DNA of 64,000 nucleotides from Karstenula rhodostoma CBS 690.94 (Eukaryota > Ascomycota > Dothideomycetes > Pleosporales > Didymosphaeriaceae). Shown piece by piece: positions 28,687-39,138 of the stretch. The position numbers and the translations under genes are program-made. The notes beneath the pieces are model-generated. The model was not told the DNA's origin. It did no database searches and worked only from the letters and a program-made list of their open reading frames with translations. The stretch spans positions 1,255,397 through 1,319,396 of the forward strand of contig MU001499.1 in assembly GCA_010093485.1 (NCBI GenBank), in the 5' to 3' direction. Each line of letters begins with the position of its first letter. Position 1 is the first letter of the stretch.

Positions 28687-29504
28687 AAGGCCGCGCGGGC
28701 GTGGAAGCCCTAATCCACAACGTCGATATGCGTACACTTGACCTACATACACGTCTCGCTTGGCGGTCGAGAGCACGCAAGGCTCACTCGAGTGATGGTC
28801 CAACAAGAATTCTGGGGACCGTTCGAAGTGACCTGGCAGTCAGAGAGTCGCCATGATTTGATCGAAAGAAAAACGCCTACCAGAACACTGCTTCTTCAGC
28901 GTTAACGGTTTTTCCAGCGCGAAAGCCAATACGGTGGCATATTCTGCTCGGTCGTGCTGTCCAGTATGTACGTTCGCAGATGTGGAAGTTGTTTTGTTCA
29001 GCGACTGTAAGTTTACTCTACCGCTCATAGCATGAATGCACATATTAATGCAAAACGCGTTGCTAGCCCTACTCTCCTCTGTCTTTGCATTTGGGACAGG
29101 GTTCAGAATGAGTGTTTTCTTGGGTGCAGCCCTACTCATGACCCATTTTCCCAATCCGTTTTGCCAAACTACTCACCCAGGTCATGCTCTCACAGCGTAA
29201 GTCGTGATGCTAGATTCCCCGTGTACAGAACAAACCCATATCGTGATTGTTGTGCAATCGCGTAAGTGAAGGTCGGCTTTGTTGCTGTACGGTCTTTGTA
29301 CAAGCAACCGCTTGCCGAGCATCATAGGCATCATCAACAACTCGGGCTGACAAGCAGGATGTGTAGACATGACTGGGTATCTTCCGTAATATATTCGAAC
29401 AATGTGCAAGTATACGCAGAAACAGGTAAAGTACAGCTGTTTCCATCACTTCGGAATGCTTCTCAACTCCAACTTTTGTCACCACTCCTCCTTCTTTCTC
29501 CCTC
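28687..29504. other. Convergent intergenic region, PRP3 to hydrolase
   Basis: About 0.8 kb with only short frames on either strand. The right end is C-rich. No gene or repeat is recognised. Confidence 0.5.
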
Positions 29505-30616
29505 TCACCTTACACTCCTCCCCGCCTCCTCAACCAAAAAACCCGCCATCCACTCCGCCTGACTCCAATGCGGGCAATGGCCCACCTTCTTCCTAACCAC
29601 GCGATCAACCGCACACCGCCCACTCTCCATCGCACTCTTGACAATCCACTCCTCGGCTGCAACCGTCGCCTTCTGGTCTCCCAGCGTTATCACGTATGTG
29701 CTCGGTATCCAGCGCCACGCTGCAAATGTGCTCGTGCACCAATTGCCCGCCAGGCTCTGCGGCACGAGCTGCTCCGCGATGGCGGCGACTTCGCCGTCCG
29801 GGACGTCCTGGTACATCATGGATTTGACGTGTGAGGGATGCAGGTAGTATATTCCGCGGCTGAGGTCGACAGTGATGTTTGGGCCCTACCGCACAGTTGT
29901 CAGCTCGTTCACCAAGACGCCCGTGGTCTTTCCAAAGCGTAGAAAGCAATTGGAGAACCCACCAATCCGTCCCCCGTCCCCGGCGGCACCTGCGTCCACC
30001 CCTCCGCGAACATAAACGCGCACACATACACCAACCTCACCACACCCCCGCCCCATCCCCGCTCGCTACAGCTCCTCTTATCCAGCCCTTGGAGTGCCTG
30101 GCTTCCTGCGAGTCCGGAGTGCGCGTGCATCACCACCACCACGTCTCGCCGCTCATCGCGAGCTAGGCGCGTTACACTAGACCGGATCACAGCGATGTCT
30201 GGGTCCCAGTTGTGCAAAGGAGGATTTGCGCCGCTGGAGGGAAGATGTGGTGCGAGGGTTGGATGGCCGTGGGCGTGGAGGTGGGGGATGAGGCGGGACC
30301 AGCAGGTAGGGAGGTGCCAGGCGCCGTGGAGGAGGAGAAAGGCCGGTTTATCCGATGAGGGAGTGTGAGTCCATGCAGGACTGCTTCGGCTTGGGCTACG
30401 TAGGGCTGGGTCTATGTTTTCGTAGGGACTCCTCTGGCGGCGGTGGTGTTGCAGTGGTGGCTCGGTATCTTCGCGGGAGACTATGTCTGTGGGGTGAGTT
30501 AGCGATTGCGTAGTTTGAAGTTGTGCAAGGGCACTGTAAGTTTACTTACGACTTAATTCGGCGAGTGCGTTCCATAGTGGCTCTGGGAGTACAGGATTGG
30601 GCTTATGATTGGCCAT
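29505..30616 (-). CDS. Alpha/beta hydrolase family protein
   Basis: Exons 30550-30616, 29963-30486 and 29505-29885 on the minus strand give 323 residues, with introns of 63 and 77 nt. The start at 30616 is the only ATG after the nearest upstream in-frame stop. The oxyanion-loop motif LLLHGAWH lies at residues 73-80, followed by CWSRLIPHL, the usual early alpha/beta-hydrolase pattern. The nucleophile elbow reads H143-A-H-S146-G147, a variant of GHSxG with His-Ala before the His-Ser. The C-terminal part has SMMYQDVP, QPQSL-like VPQSLAGNW, WIPSTYVI and a late His (VGHCPHWSQ) expected to complete the triad. The fold and length fit AB-hydrolase-1 proteins of the MhpC/salicylate-esterase-like group. 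The substrate is not predictable. No signal peptide is seen, so it is probably cytosolic. Confidence 0.85.
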
Positions 30617-32270
30617 CGCTTCAAGAGAAGAGATCTTTGGTTTGGGTTGGAATGGATAGGCCGTAGATACAACAACTGCAGAACCGTTAAGACATGCTCG
30701 AAATCGGTCTCAATTTACGCGTCCGTTGCATATATACGCACATGCCGCCGAGTCATTGTTTCCGCGGGCTACCTGTAACAGTGAGTTTATTGACTAATCA
30801 CTCTACAACAAGCAGGCCCCGAGGCGTTGTACACCATCCCAGGAAGTATGGGTGCCTAGCGCGTCTAGATTTCTCTTGTAAAAGACCACTCCAAGGTCTG
30901 ATACCCCCAGATGCGCTAGACGGTGCAATTTTGGAATCTAGTGCTGTTCCTTCACAAGCCTGACGAAGACTCGGTGGGCTCGAGAACGTTAGATACCAGG
31001 GGTGTGAGGGCTCGAGCGTACGCTATCCTTGGTATGAGATGGTGATGGCGGGTATAGTGGATACTTTAGACGAGATACGGACGTGTGCGCCCTTGGGAGC
31101 CATTTTAGGTATTGCGTCTGTGCGTTGTGGTCCAGGGACTTGCCCTCGAGGCGAGAAAAAGAGTTACCATGAGGGCGCAGAAGCAAGTGCACTTCTACGG
31201 ACATACATGTGGTTCTTACGTCTGTAAGATCTGTAGCGCATGTAGCACTGTACCACAAGTAAGTAAGCTTGCTAGTGATCGTGAACGAAAAACTACACAC
31301 CTCGCAGGGTTAGTCGCGGTCAAGCGGCCGTAATACCACCGGCCCACAGCCGCGCCCATAGCGTTCGTATATTTCCTTAAGTAGAAATGGGAAATAAGGG
31401 CCACTTCCACGTGACCTCGCGTACCAGATCCTTCTGGGTTTAGTATGCTGGCAATCTGACCTACCGCAATAACTCATAACATAGGTGTGGCAGTGTAAGG
31501 CTAAGCCTCAGCAAGATGTGTGACGCTCTTACATAGGAAGCCTTCCGAAATTAGTATAGATCGGCGAACATTAGAGGCTCATGCGGCACGCAGGGTTGCA
31601 AAAGAAATTAGAATAGAAGTACAGCGAGAATCTCATCTGATCGCCAGGTTTAATGGGACTAGATATAGCTGACCGCAGGGACGGTCCTCCCCGGAGTGAG
31701 TGAGCTCAATTAAAGACGTTCAGACGATTGCAAATTAGCATGTGGAGGCGCATCTTCGGCTCCCCAAATTTCGAGGTCGCCTTCAATGTCGCCATCCCAG
31801 TTGCCGCGACATGCTACTCGGGTTGATACACTTTAAAAGGCACGCCTTTGACGTACATGGTGTATCTTATTAAGACGAACAAATGCTTTCCTTAACATAT
31901 GATACTGTTGCTAATCATACAGCGCTTCGACCTCTGCATACCACAGCCCTTTTGGACGCGCTGGGCCATGGTTTCAGAAGGAGGCACTACGTAGTGGCAG
32001 GTTCCTCATCAGTGTTGATTTTTTTTATTTCTTTTTTGACGTTATTCAAAAACCTTGACCCTGCCGAACGAACCGGAGCAAGTGGAGCGACTGGGCCTTT
32101 TTGGTCAGATAGATGTCCAGAAACGGTGCCTCTGAAAAGCGGGGTAAGTCTTGCGTCTATATATAGCCCTAGATCGTCTACTTTAGGATCGTTGTGTTTA
32201 ACTTATCCTCGTGGTTTCATGAGCAGATTAATGATAGATAAGTACAAGACTATTCATTCGCCAGTATAGG

Positions 32271-32364
32271 CGGACAAGGAATGCAATGCGCTAACGCGGT
32301 TAAACCAGAGCAGATTGCTGGACGCTGCTTGCGCGACCCCTGCCCGCGTTGCATTCCTGTCGGC
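32271..32364. repeat. Imperfect inverted repeat
   Basis: The left arm at 32271-32290 and right arm at 32345-32364 share a perfect 9-bp core (GGAATGCAA, and its reverse complement TTGCATTCC) with further partial pairing on both sides, separated by 54 bp. It could form a cruciform, mark the ends of a short relic element or provide paired factor sites. Confidence 0.6.
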
Positions 32365-32411
32365 TGAGTGCTGGCTGCACGTGTATTCAGGTCATTGGGC
32401 TATGTTTGGGC

Positions 32412-32434
32412 GATATATAAGGGGCAGTACCCCT
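32412..32434 (+). promoter_or_regulatory. TATA box with paired stress-response-like elements
   Basis: GATATATAAG at 32412-32421 is directly followed by AGGGG (32420-32424) and CCCCT (32430-32434). AGGGG/CCCCT is the core of the yeast STRE bound by Msn2/4. The cluster lies about 150-170 bp upstream of the 56-residue gene, with a pyrimidine-rich stretch between that could hold the transcription start. Function in this fungus is inferred only. Confidence 0.4.
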
Positions 32435-32581
32435 CAGGCCCGTTAAATAAGCCTGGATATACTTCCCGCCTAAACTTCAATTCTTCGATCTCGCTCAAAC
32501 CCAAGACGGCCACTTACGCATCCAACCTAAGTAGGTTGAAGACATATTCGAGCGCGATATTTTCTAATAACAGCACAGAAG

Positions 32582-32752
32582 ATGCCGTCGGGTGCTTCCA
32601 AATCGACCATCACCGGCACTAATGCTGCAGCAAAAGACGGGGGATTCCAAAACTTCCAGAACTTTCTGCAATCCTACGGTCTCAAAATTTGGAACAGTGA
32701 TGATGTGGAGGAAGGCAAGGCCATCTTGAGAGCTATGGGATATGGCGTTTAG
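32582..32752 (+). CDS. Small protein of 56 residues
   Basis: ATG 32582 to TAG 32752 encodes 56 residues. The N-terminal 20 residues are Ser/Thr/Ala-rich. The rest is a compact segment reading GGFQNFQNFLQSYGLKIWN, then DDVEEGKAILRAMGYGV. The second half is amphipathic and has a natural ending, and base composition rises above that of the AT-rich surroundings. A TATA box and two STRE-like motifs lie upstream. The pattern looks like a short conserved fungal protein, possibly stress-induced, but I cannot name a family with certainty. The protein lacks a signal peptide and membrane segment. No intron is needed. Confidence 0.55.
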   Translation: MPSGASKSTITGTNAAAKDGGFQNFQNFLQSYGLKIWNSDDVEEGKAILRAMGYGV

Positions 32753-33400
32753 GCTTCGGATGTACTGTGCTAGTATTCAAAACGTTAATTGTAGTTTGGG
32801 ATTCCGTGTAATTAGTCATATCTCGTGACTGCTGCCTGGTAAAACGACAACTTGAAGCTTCTGCAGGCCTGGGACGCCTCCGAGCATATTACTAAGCATA
32901 GCCTCGCCCCGGACTCATTAGCCTTTCATGCTATGCCTAGAACGGAGAGCTTTATTCAGGCTTGCTCTCCGCAGACACACTCCCCGGAATCGAAAGCTGG
33001 GCAGCTACAACCAAATCGGTGCTAAGATGGTCCATCAGGTAACTGATCCCACGCATAGTCAGGCGCTGAAAGGTTCGTCTATCAAAAGCAAAGGCGAAAT
33101 GACACAATGCTCATAAGATACCAAAGCCACGATATCGCACCAAGCGCATGTTCCCACAAAAGCCCGATTTTGCTGATCACACACAGCGAGCGGTTCCCCT
33201 GGCACCGGCGACAGTGACGGCGACATTGACGAAGATGAAGTGTGCGAGGAAGACCATATTGCTCGTACACGCGCACCGTGGTCATGCGTTGGTGTCTAGG
33301 GATTGAGTTCTACTTAGGCTAGGCGGTGACTACGTTCGGCTCGCCCGACCGATGTCAGAGGCAAGTCTGTGGTTGTGCGAACATGGTTGTAGATATTGCC
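32753..33400. other. Intergenic region, possible coding relic near 33180-33300
   Basis: Most of this stretch has no coding signal. Around 33180-33299 one plus-strand frame reads an acidic segment (GDSDGDIDEDEVCEED) followed by a stop, with stops upstream, so it may be a fragment of a broken gene. Confidence 0.35.
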
Positions 33401-33456
33401 AGGATTTGGTTATTAGGATTTGATTGTCAGGATTCGATTATTAGGATTTAGGTGTC
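33401..33456 (+). repeat. 14-bp minisatellite, four copies
   Basis: Four tandem degenerate copies of a 14-bp unit beginning AGGATT (AGGATTTGGTTATT and variants) run from 33401 to 33456. The unit lies at the edge of an AT-rich stretch. It resembles neither a telomere repeat nor a known element end. Confidence 0.85.
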
Positions 33457-34480
33457 TGAAGAAAGAAGAGACTGCAAGACTTTATAGTTTTAAGAAATAT
33501 TTATACGTGCGCTGCTGCCTGCCTAACAATTTAATTATAAGTAGTTACTATTTAAAGACGCGCTATTGTAATTATCGCCTAAACTTTAAGCAACGCGCCG
33601 CTCCTCTACAGAGCCGGTCCCCCAGGTTACAAGCCCAACAGCCTCCTGATCCTGACCGATGTCAGATAATTCGTGAAGTAATGCGCCAGGAAGTGAACGT
33701 CTGAGAATCAGTCCCTGCGTGGCGGATTAAGTCGTGCGACGGCTTTCTAAATGATATGAGTTTACATGTGTTGGAAAGAAAGAGCGGGAGCATATATCCA
33801 GAAGCGCGCCTTAGCCGCTTTTTTGGTCCCCCTTTGTTCGTGCATTGGCAAAAGCACAACGCGCCTTTTTGTCCCCCCTACTTCATTGAGTCACCCTACC
33901 TCATAGTGAATCTCTACAATATATATCCAGAAAGCGGCTTCAGGGAGGTGCTGATATGTTTAACTAGGCGGTGTCACGTGGCCGCACATAGCTTATCCTC
34001 TCGGTCGAAAGTCTAAAGCGCCGCAAGTCAAGAGACATCAGCATCTAACTTAACCAACTATGATGAAATCAAGTAAGGTTACATCAACGTTAATGAACTC
34101 TAACACAAAGGCCAAAATCTACTTTTGACCATGCCTTATTAAAGGCAAAGCGATAGTTTCGTCATTATCGAAGAGATCCAGTATTATTACTTCCTCTAAT
34201 TTCAATTCTCCCCGGGTAGCTTTACTCCCCAACCCTTTAGATTCCTTAGCTTGAATTAAGTTAGTAGACTTAAATGTAAAATTTCGCGAGCTTAGGCAAG
34301 CCGCGGCAAAACTCGATAAAGGAACTCGGTGGGGTGCCAAAACATAAATATAAGTTAGTAGACTTGTACAACAAGTTACAGGTGATAGGCTTAACTCAAT
34401 TGAGGAAAAAAAAATCCTTCAGATCGGAGCGCTGGATGATCCATTAAATTCCCGTATTTGGTATCTCATAGCTTCGGACA
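33457..34480. other. AT-rich stretch, probably decayed mobile-element DNA
   Basis: This kilobase is clearly richer in A+T, especially TA, than the rest of the window, with stops in all frames. A 15-bp direct repeat (TAAGTTAGTAGACTT) occurs at 34257-34271 and 34351-34365. The string ATATATCCAGAA recurs near 33793 and 33920. This is what repeat-induced point mutation (RIP) leaves behind in ascomycetes. No terminal repeats, integrase or reverse transcriptase remnant could be recognised, so the element type is unknown. Confidence 0.4.
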
Positions 34481-34534
34481 AAGAGGCGGAATGCTCGCAA
34501 TGCTCGCACTACTTTACTCTACCTTGCTTTCTAG

Positions 34535-34860
34535 TTTCGCCTCATCTCAACGGTGCCTTTCAGGAGCCTAAGCAGACGCTCTTTTTCCACAGACGCTATG
34601 GTGAGTCGGGTGCGGCAGGACGCGTGCCTAGGCTGACGCAGAACCGGGTCCGGCCGGTAATTGACGAGAACATCGGCCTGAAGGTGCTTCGTGACGCACC
34701 CGGAGACGTAGCCGAGATCATCGAGTACGTCCGCTTCGACTAGGAGTACTCCATCACCCAGGACCATGCGCAGGCCATGGCATCGGCGCGCACGCCGACG
34801 ACATTCAATGCAAATGTCGGTGCGGTGGAGAGCCCGCGGTGGGGCTATCAATCAGGGGCC
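34535..34860 (+). pseudogene. Possible gene remnant in a GC-rich island
   Basis: A GC-rich block of about 320 bp sits directly after AT-rich DNA. One plus-strand frame is open with plausible composition (VLRDAPGDVAEIIEYVRF) up to a TAG at about 34741, after which the same frame continues open for about 95 codons. I do not recognise the product. It may be a broken gene or an unmutated fragment beside a mutated repeat. Confidence 0.25.
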
Positions 34861-35832
34861 CGGATGCGGAAACGAATGGACAAATTCTTCTATAGCGGGC
34901 CAATACGACTAGTAGCTCTTGTTGAGCCGCAAGATGTTACTGGTAAGGTTGGAAGGATTGGCATAGGTCTCAAGACAGAGGTCCAAGCTTGGGAGTCGCA
35001 AACTACGCTCTGGCTATTGGGCCTGCATTGAACGCAAGAAATTTCATTTCAAAGTTACCATTATTTTCTTGGAAGCTGATACATTCCCAAGCCATGGAAG
35101 CCTGCGTCCACCGAGGCTAGTCGGCGGGACCTGACCAGGTACAAGTATACGTCAATCCACGTGTCGGTATGGTCGAAACTTCACAGAGCGGCTTTACTGA
35201 GACATCAACTGCGCTATGGACGTGGCGAATATACGTCTTGGATCCAAGGTAGGTACGGTCTCGCGGCCATTACGGCCATCAAATTGGGGAAGGCACGTCG
35301 TATCGTAACGAGGTACAAACGAACTTGCATTTCGGTGCAAGGGTTCAATTATTCCATAATCCAGACATTTGCTGTTGATCTCGGAGTCTTCAGCGCAACG
35401 TTGGAACCGAGTGCGATGGGCCTAGGGAACTACTCAAATTGTGTGAGAAAGAGATGTTAGCGCAAAGACACAGTGGAAAAGGAAGGTACGCAATCCAATA
35501 TGACGATGCGTGGGGCCTCTACAAATCATCCTTTCAACTATTTCTATACCTTTCAAGAGTCATTTCGCTCGGAAGTCCGGCTCGGACAAACTTCGAAAAT
35601 CACTAAACGACCGCGAAAAACAAACTATACGGAACCGTCGCGGTTATTCTTGGGCCATATAGAGTTGAAAGAGTTATGCGATGAATATACTACTGACCAA
35701 TGATCTACAGCGCCTCCCACTATTATAACATTCCTGCAACGGCGCACACCAACTAGCAAGCCCTTTCCACCTTACCTCCTCGACTCTGGAGCATCATTCC
35801 ACATGCTATTCTGCACACCTCGGTTCGTAAAT
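34861..35832. other. Intergenic region, no gene recognised
   Basis: About 1 kb with short frames only. The first part may extend the remnant described just to the left. Confidence 0.45.
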
Positions 35833-36175
35833 CTACCCCCCTTTTCCTGGGACCGTAGTCTCGTCAGTATTCTCCGCACCCGACGCATTCCTTTGCGCCC
35901 CCACTCACCTTCCTCAAGCTCGTATCCCTCCGTCCTCGGGCGCGCCGAAAGCGGCCCCGAAATCCTCCTCTTCACTTCAAAACTCTGCGCGACTCAGTTG
36001 CTGCACGTTGCGCCTGGGTTCAAACTCTCACCTTGCGCGCTTTCCGGCCGCGCACGCGGATGAGACAGAGCAGCGCGAACATGCCCGCTACGAGCCCTAG
36101 GCTACCCAAGGCGATGCCGATGGCGTATGCATCCGGGAATTCAGATGGCGGCCAGGGATTAGAGGAAAGCGTCAT
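35833..36175 (-). CDS. Small single-pass membrane protein, 77 residues
   Basis: Three exons on the minus strand join in phase: 36032-36175, 35909-35984 and 35833-35846. The first intron is 47 nt. The second is 62 nt and contains a consensus branch point TACTGAC before CCCAG. Residues 1-15 are polar and proline-rich (SSNPWPPSEFPDAY). A single hydrophobic segment follows (AIGIALGSLGLVAGMFALLC, about residues 17-36), then a strongly basic stretch (RVRGRKARK) that places the C-terminus in the cytosol by the positive-inside rule. The tail ends in an acidic GYELEEGKGG. If the second intron were retained, the tail would be about 38 residues longer. No family is recognised. The clean splice sites are the main support. 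Confidence 0.42.
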
Positions 36176-37429
36176 GGCGAGTGGGTGGTGATGGTGAAGG
36201 AGGTTGTGGGGACGGGACGTCAGAAAGATGGGTCGCCGCGTGAGCTGAGGCTGTGTCCGGGGGCGAAAAGGCGGGAAAGTTACACACAACGTTGTGATAA
36301 GAGGCCATCGCGATGTGGTTGGCTGTGTGCTTCGCGTGGTGAGACTCGTGCGCTGTGTTACACTGCTTACGGTCTGGTGTAGTGGTACGAACCAATTGAG
36401 CGCTTCCAAGTGCAGTCTACCGATTCGTCCCAGATATGGATTGTGCTGTTGTGGACAGAGTTGATATCATCGTCGGATGAGAAGTTTCACGCGCATCGTG
36501 CTGTTTGATCAACGGATTTGTGTCACCATATGAGAGAGAGAAGAATACCAATTGCGGGAATTAGTTGAGTCAATCTAGTAAATCACAAAGTACAAGTGCA
36601 TGTGTATTCGCGATGGCAACGAGTGGTACCGGACGTATCCTGCAGTGACCCAATACTGTTGTTTCGGTTCCAACATGGCGAACCACGAACGTTGTGGGTG
36701 CAGACGAAGGGGGAGGTTGCGGTCTAGCTTAGGAAGTAGGTGTTGAGATAGTCGGAGACAGACGGAGACGATATCTATCTATATTACTCCATTATATCTA
36801 CTACATATGATTTGACAGCAGTGATCGACGCGAGAAAACAACGCACTCCTATATATAGCCCCTTCCTATATGTGCTCAATAATGGTCACCCGTGTCGTGC
36901 TGTGCGACGCTTCTCAGGTGCCACTGATGCCTGGTTACCTTTTCCCACTCAGGGCGTTCCTCTTGCATGTACGAACCTTCCAAGATTGCCTCGTGCAGAA
37001 GAACCCATGGAAGGTTAGGAGAGTGCACACGTACACCAAGCCTTCTAGCGAATTGCCTGACTCCAACGACCATGTTCTTGTTGTGCACGGCGATATATTG
37101 TCATCGCAAGGTACTGCCTATGTGGACCCGTGACGGCACAGCGTGAAACAAGATTCTCGCATGCACCATCCAGACATGGGTCCGTAGCACCAGCAAGTCT
37201 CGTATAGAAATCGTAATATACGCTATGAGACATGAAGTCTACGCTAGCAATTGGCCCCAACCACAACACCAAACACGTCGAATGCTGAGATAATAACATA
37301 TGCAAGCTTTAACGCCAATCATGCAGAGACCGTTACGGCCGCTGTGCAAGTCCACCAACCAAGCCGACCCAGATCTAACCCGGAGATTTTTCATAAACAC
37401 ATCATCTTAAGCGCTTCGGTGGCAGATAC
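36176..37429. other. Intergenic region, 1.25 kb
   Basis: No gene is recognised. A TATA-like CTATATATAG lies near 36849, but no convincing coding frame follows it. The right edge is the 3' end of the allantoinase gene. Confidence 0.5.
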
Positions 37430-39138
37430 TCACTGCACCACCTTCCTTGGCTCCAGCAACAGCTTGCCTTTCGGCCCAGCCTTCTCCACGAAACCCTCTT
37501 CCCTGGTAAACACGCGCTCACCCCTCAACCACGTCTCCCTCACGACGCCCTTGAGCGTCTTATCCTGGTACGGCGACACCTTATTCCGGAACAGCATCGT
37601 GCTCGGTTCCACGCAGAATTCGGCCGTCTCATCGAATACCACGATATCGGCGTCGAAGCCCACGCCCAGATCGCCCTTGCTGTGCTCCAGCCCAACCTGC
37701 TTGGCCGTGTTCTTGCAGCACCAGCGCACAATCTCTTCAACGCTGAAGTTCGCATCCCGGCGTGTGCCTTCGGTCCAGAGAATCGGCAGGCCCAGCCCGA
37801 CGGAGGAAATGCCACCCCAGGCGCTGAAGAAGTCGCCCTTCTCTTCGGCGAGCTCTTCCTCGCCTTCCGAGGAGGAACAGCTGTTGCAGTCCTTGTCATG
37901 GCCTGGCTTGCGCGTGCTTGGCTTCTTGGGCGCGAGATGCGCGGGGAGAAGCTTGATATCGGGTGTGCAGGGCGAGTGGTCGGATACTACAGTTTGGATA
38001 ACGCCGTCATTGAGGTCTTGTAGAAGTTCGTTCCAGAGGCCGTCTTGGTTGGATTGCTCGCGGATGGGCGGGCAGCACTTGTGGCGGGTGTCACCCGTTT
38101 GGATGTTCTCAGCAGCGAGGGTCAGGTAATGGAAGCAGGTCTCTGCGGTGATCTTGATGCCTTTTGCGCGGGCCTCGCGGAGCATAGGAATGGCTTCGAT
38201 GGCGGAGAGATGGACAATGTGGAGTTGGAGTTCTGGGGCTAGGTGGGCTAGAGAGAGGATCTCGGCGATTGCGTAGGTTTCGAAAGAAGGGGGACGCGAG
38301 TCGAGGAAGGTTGAGTAGTGAGTGAGGGGACCGCTTGGAGCAACAGGTGGGTGCGCGCGCTGAACATCGTCGCCTACTGAGTCGGTGATGGGAGGGATCA
38401 TCTCGGCATGGAACATGAGCGTTGTGACGGAGTCCTTGAGTTCCTTGAGGGCCAGCTCGATGTCGCTAGGCTTAACAGCTGGGAATTCGTCGACCTACGA
38501 TTTGTCAGTCTCGCTTGTGTCAATTGAAAATATGGAACATACGCCACTATCAATCAGAAAGCCCTTGAAGCCTCTGACGCCTTCTTTTACAAGACCCTGG
38601 AGCTCGCTAGCATTACCCGGGACCACTCCACCGTAAAAGCCGACATCAACCCAGCACTTGCCCTTAGCGGCTTCAATCTTGATCTTCAGATTCTCGACCG
38701 TAGTCGTAGGCGGGATAGCGTTGAGAGGCATATCGACCACAGTCGTCACGCCACCGAAAGCGGCAGCGCGAGTGCCAGTCCAGAAGCCTTCCCATTCTGT
38801 CCGGCCTGGCTCATTGAGATGTACATGAGCATCTACCAAACCGGGAAGAAGAATGTTTGGTGAGTAATCGGTATAAGAAGTACCCTCGGGGACTGAGATT
38901 GTAGGCATAATCAGTATGTTGCTGTGGTCGCATGTCGGTATTGTTGGGGTCACTTACAGTCTGTTGGTGGAAGAACGGAATGAAAAAGGGATGTAATTTT
39001 GCCGGTAACGTTGGAGACCACAATGGTGGCCTCTGTCAGTCTGCCAGCGACCACTGCTCTTGAAGAAGCAAAGACAGTGATGGGGTGAATTGGCGTGCTG
39101 TGAGGCATGGGTGGGGGAGTAGTTGCGTGCGGAGCCAT
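37430..39138 (-). CDS. Allantoinase
   Basis: Exons 38958-39138, 38543-38892 and 37430-38494 on the minus strand, with introns of 65 and 48 nt, give 531 residues. The amidohydrolase metal site is visible: H83-V-H85 in [17 protein letters not shown], the candidate bridging lysine K170 in [10 protein letters not shown], then [15 protein letters not shown] and the catalytic VSDHSPC. The remaining fold includes TAETCFHYL and CCPPIR. Allantoinase hydrolyses allantoin to allantoate in purine degradation, releasing nitrogen for growth. An acidic, cysteine-containing low-complexity insertion ([19 protein letters not shown]) lies after SDHSPC and is unusual for the family core. No other allantoin-pathway gene is in the window. 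Regulation by nitrogen status is expected from other fungi but not visible here. Confidence 0.93.

Larger units (their letters stand above)
30617..32581. other. Gene-poor region with possible decayed sequence
   Basis: About 2 kb without a recognised gene. A plus-strand frame at 31883-32269 (128 codons, one hydrophobic stretch) begins with ATG in AT-rich sequence but has no known domain and is more likely chance or a relic. The region ends with an inverted repeat and the promoter of the small gene at 32582. Confidence 0.5.

Noticed and set aside
31883..32269. 128-codon plus-strand frame with one hydrophobic segment
   Set aside because: It is AT-rich with no domain and sits in decayed, gene-poor DNA. 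Not enough to call a gene.
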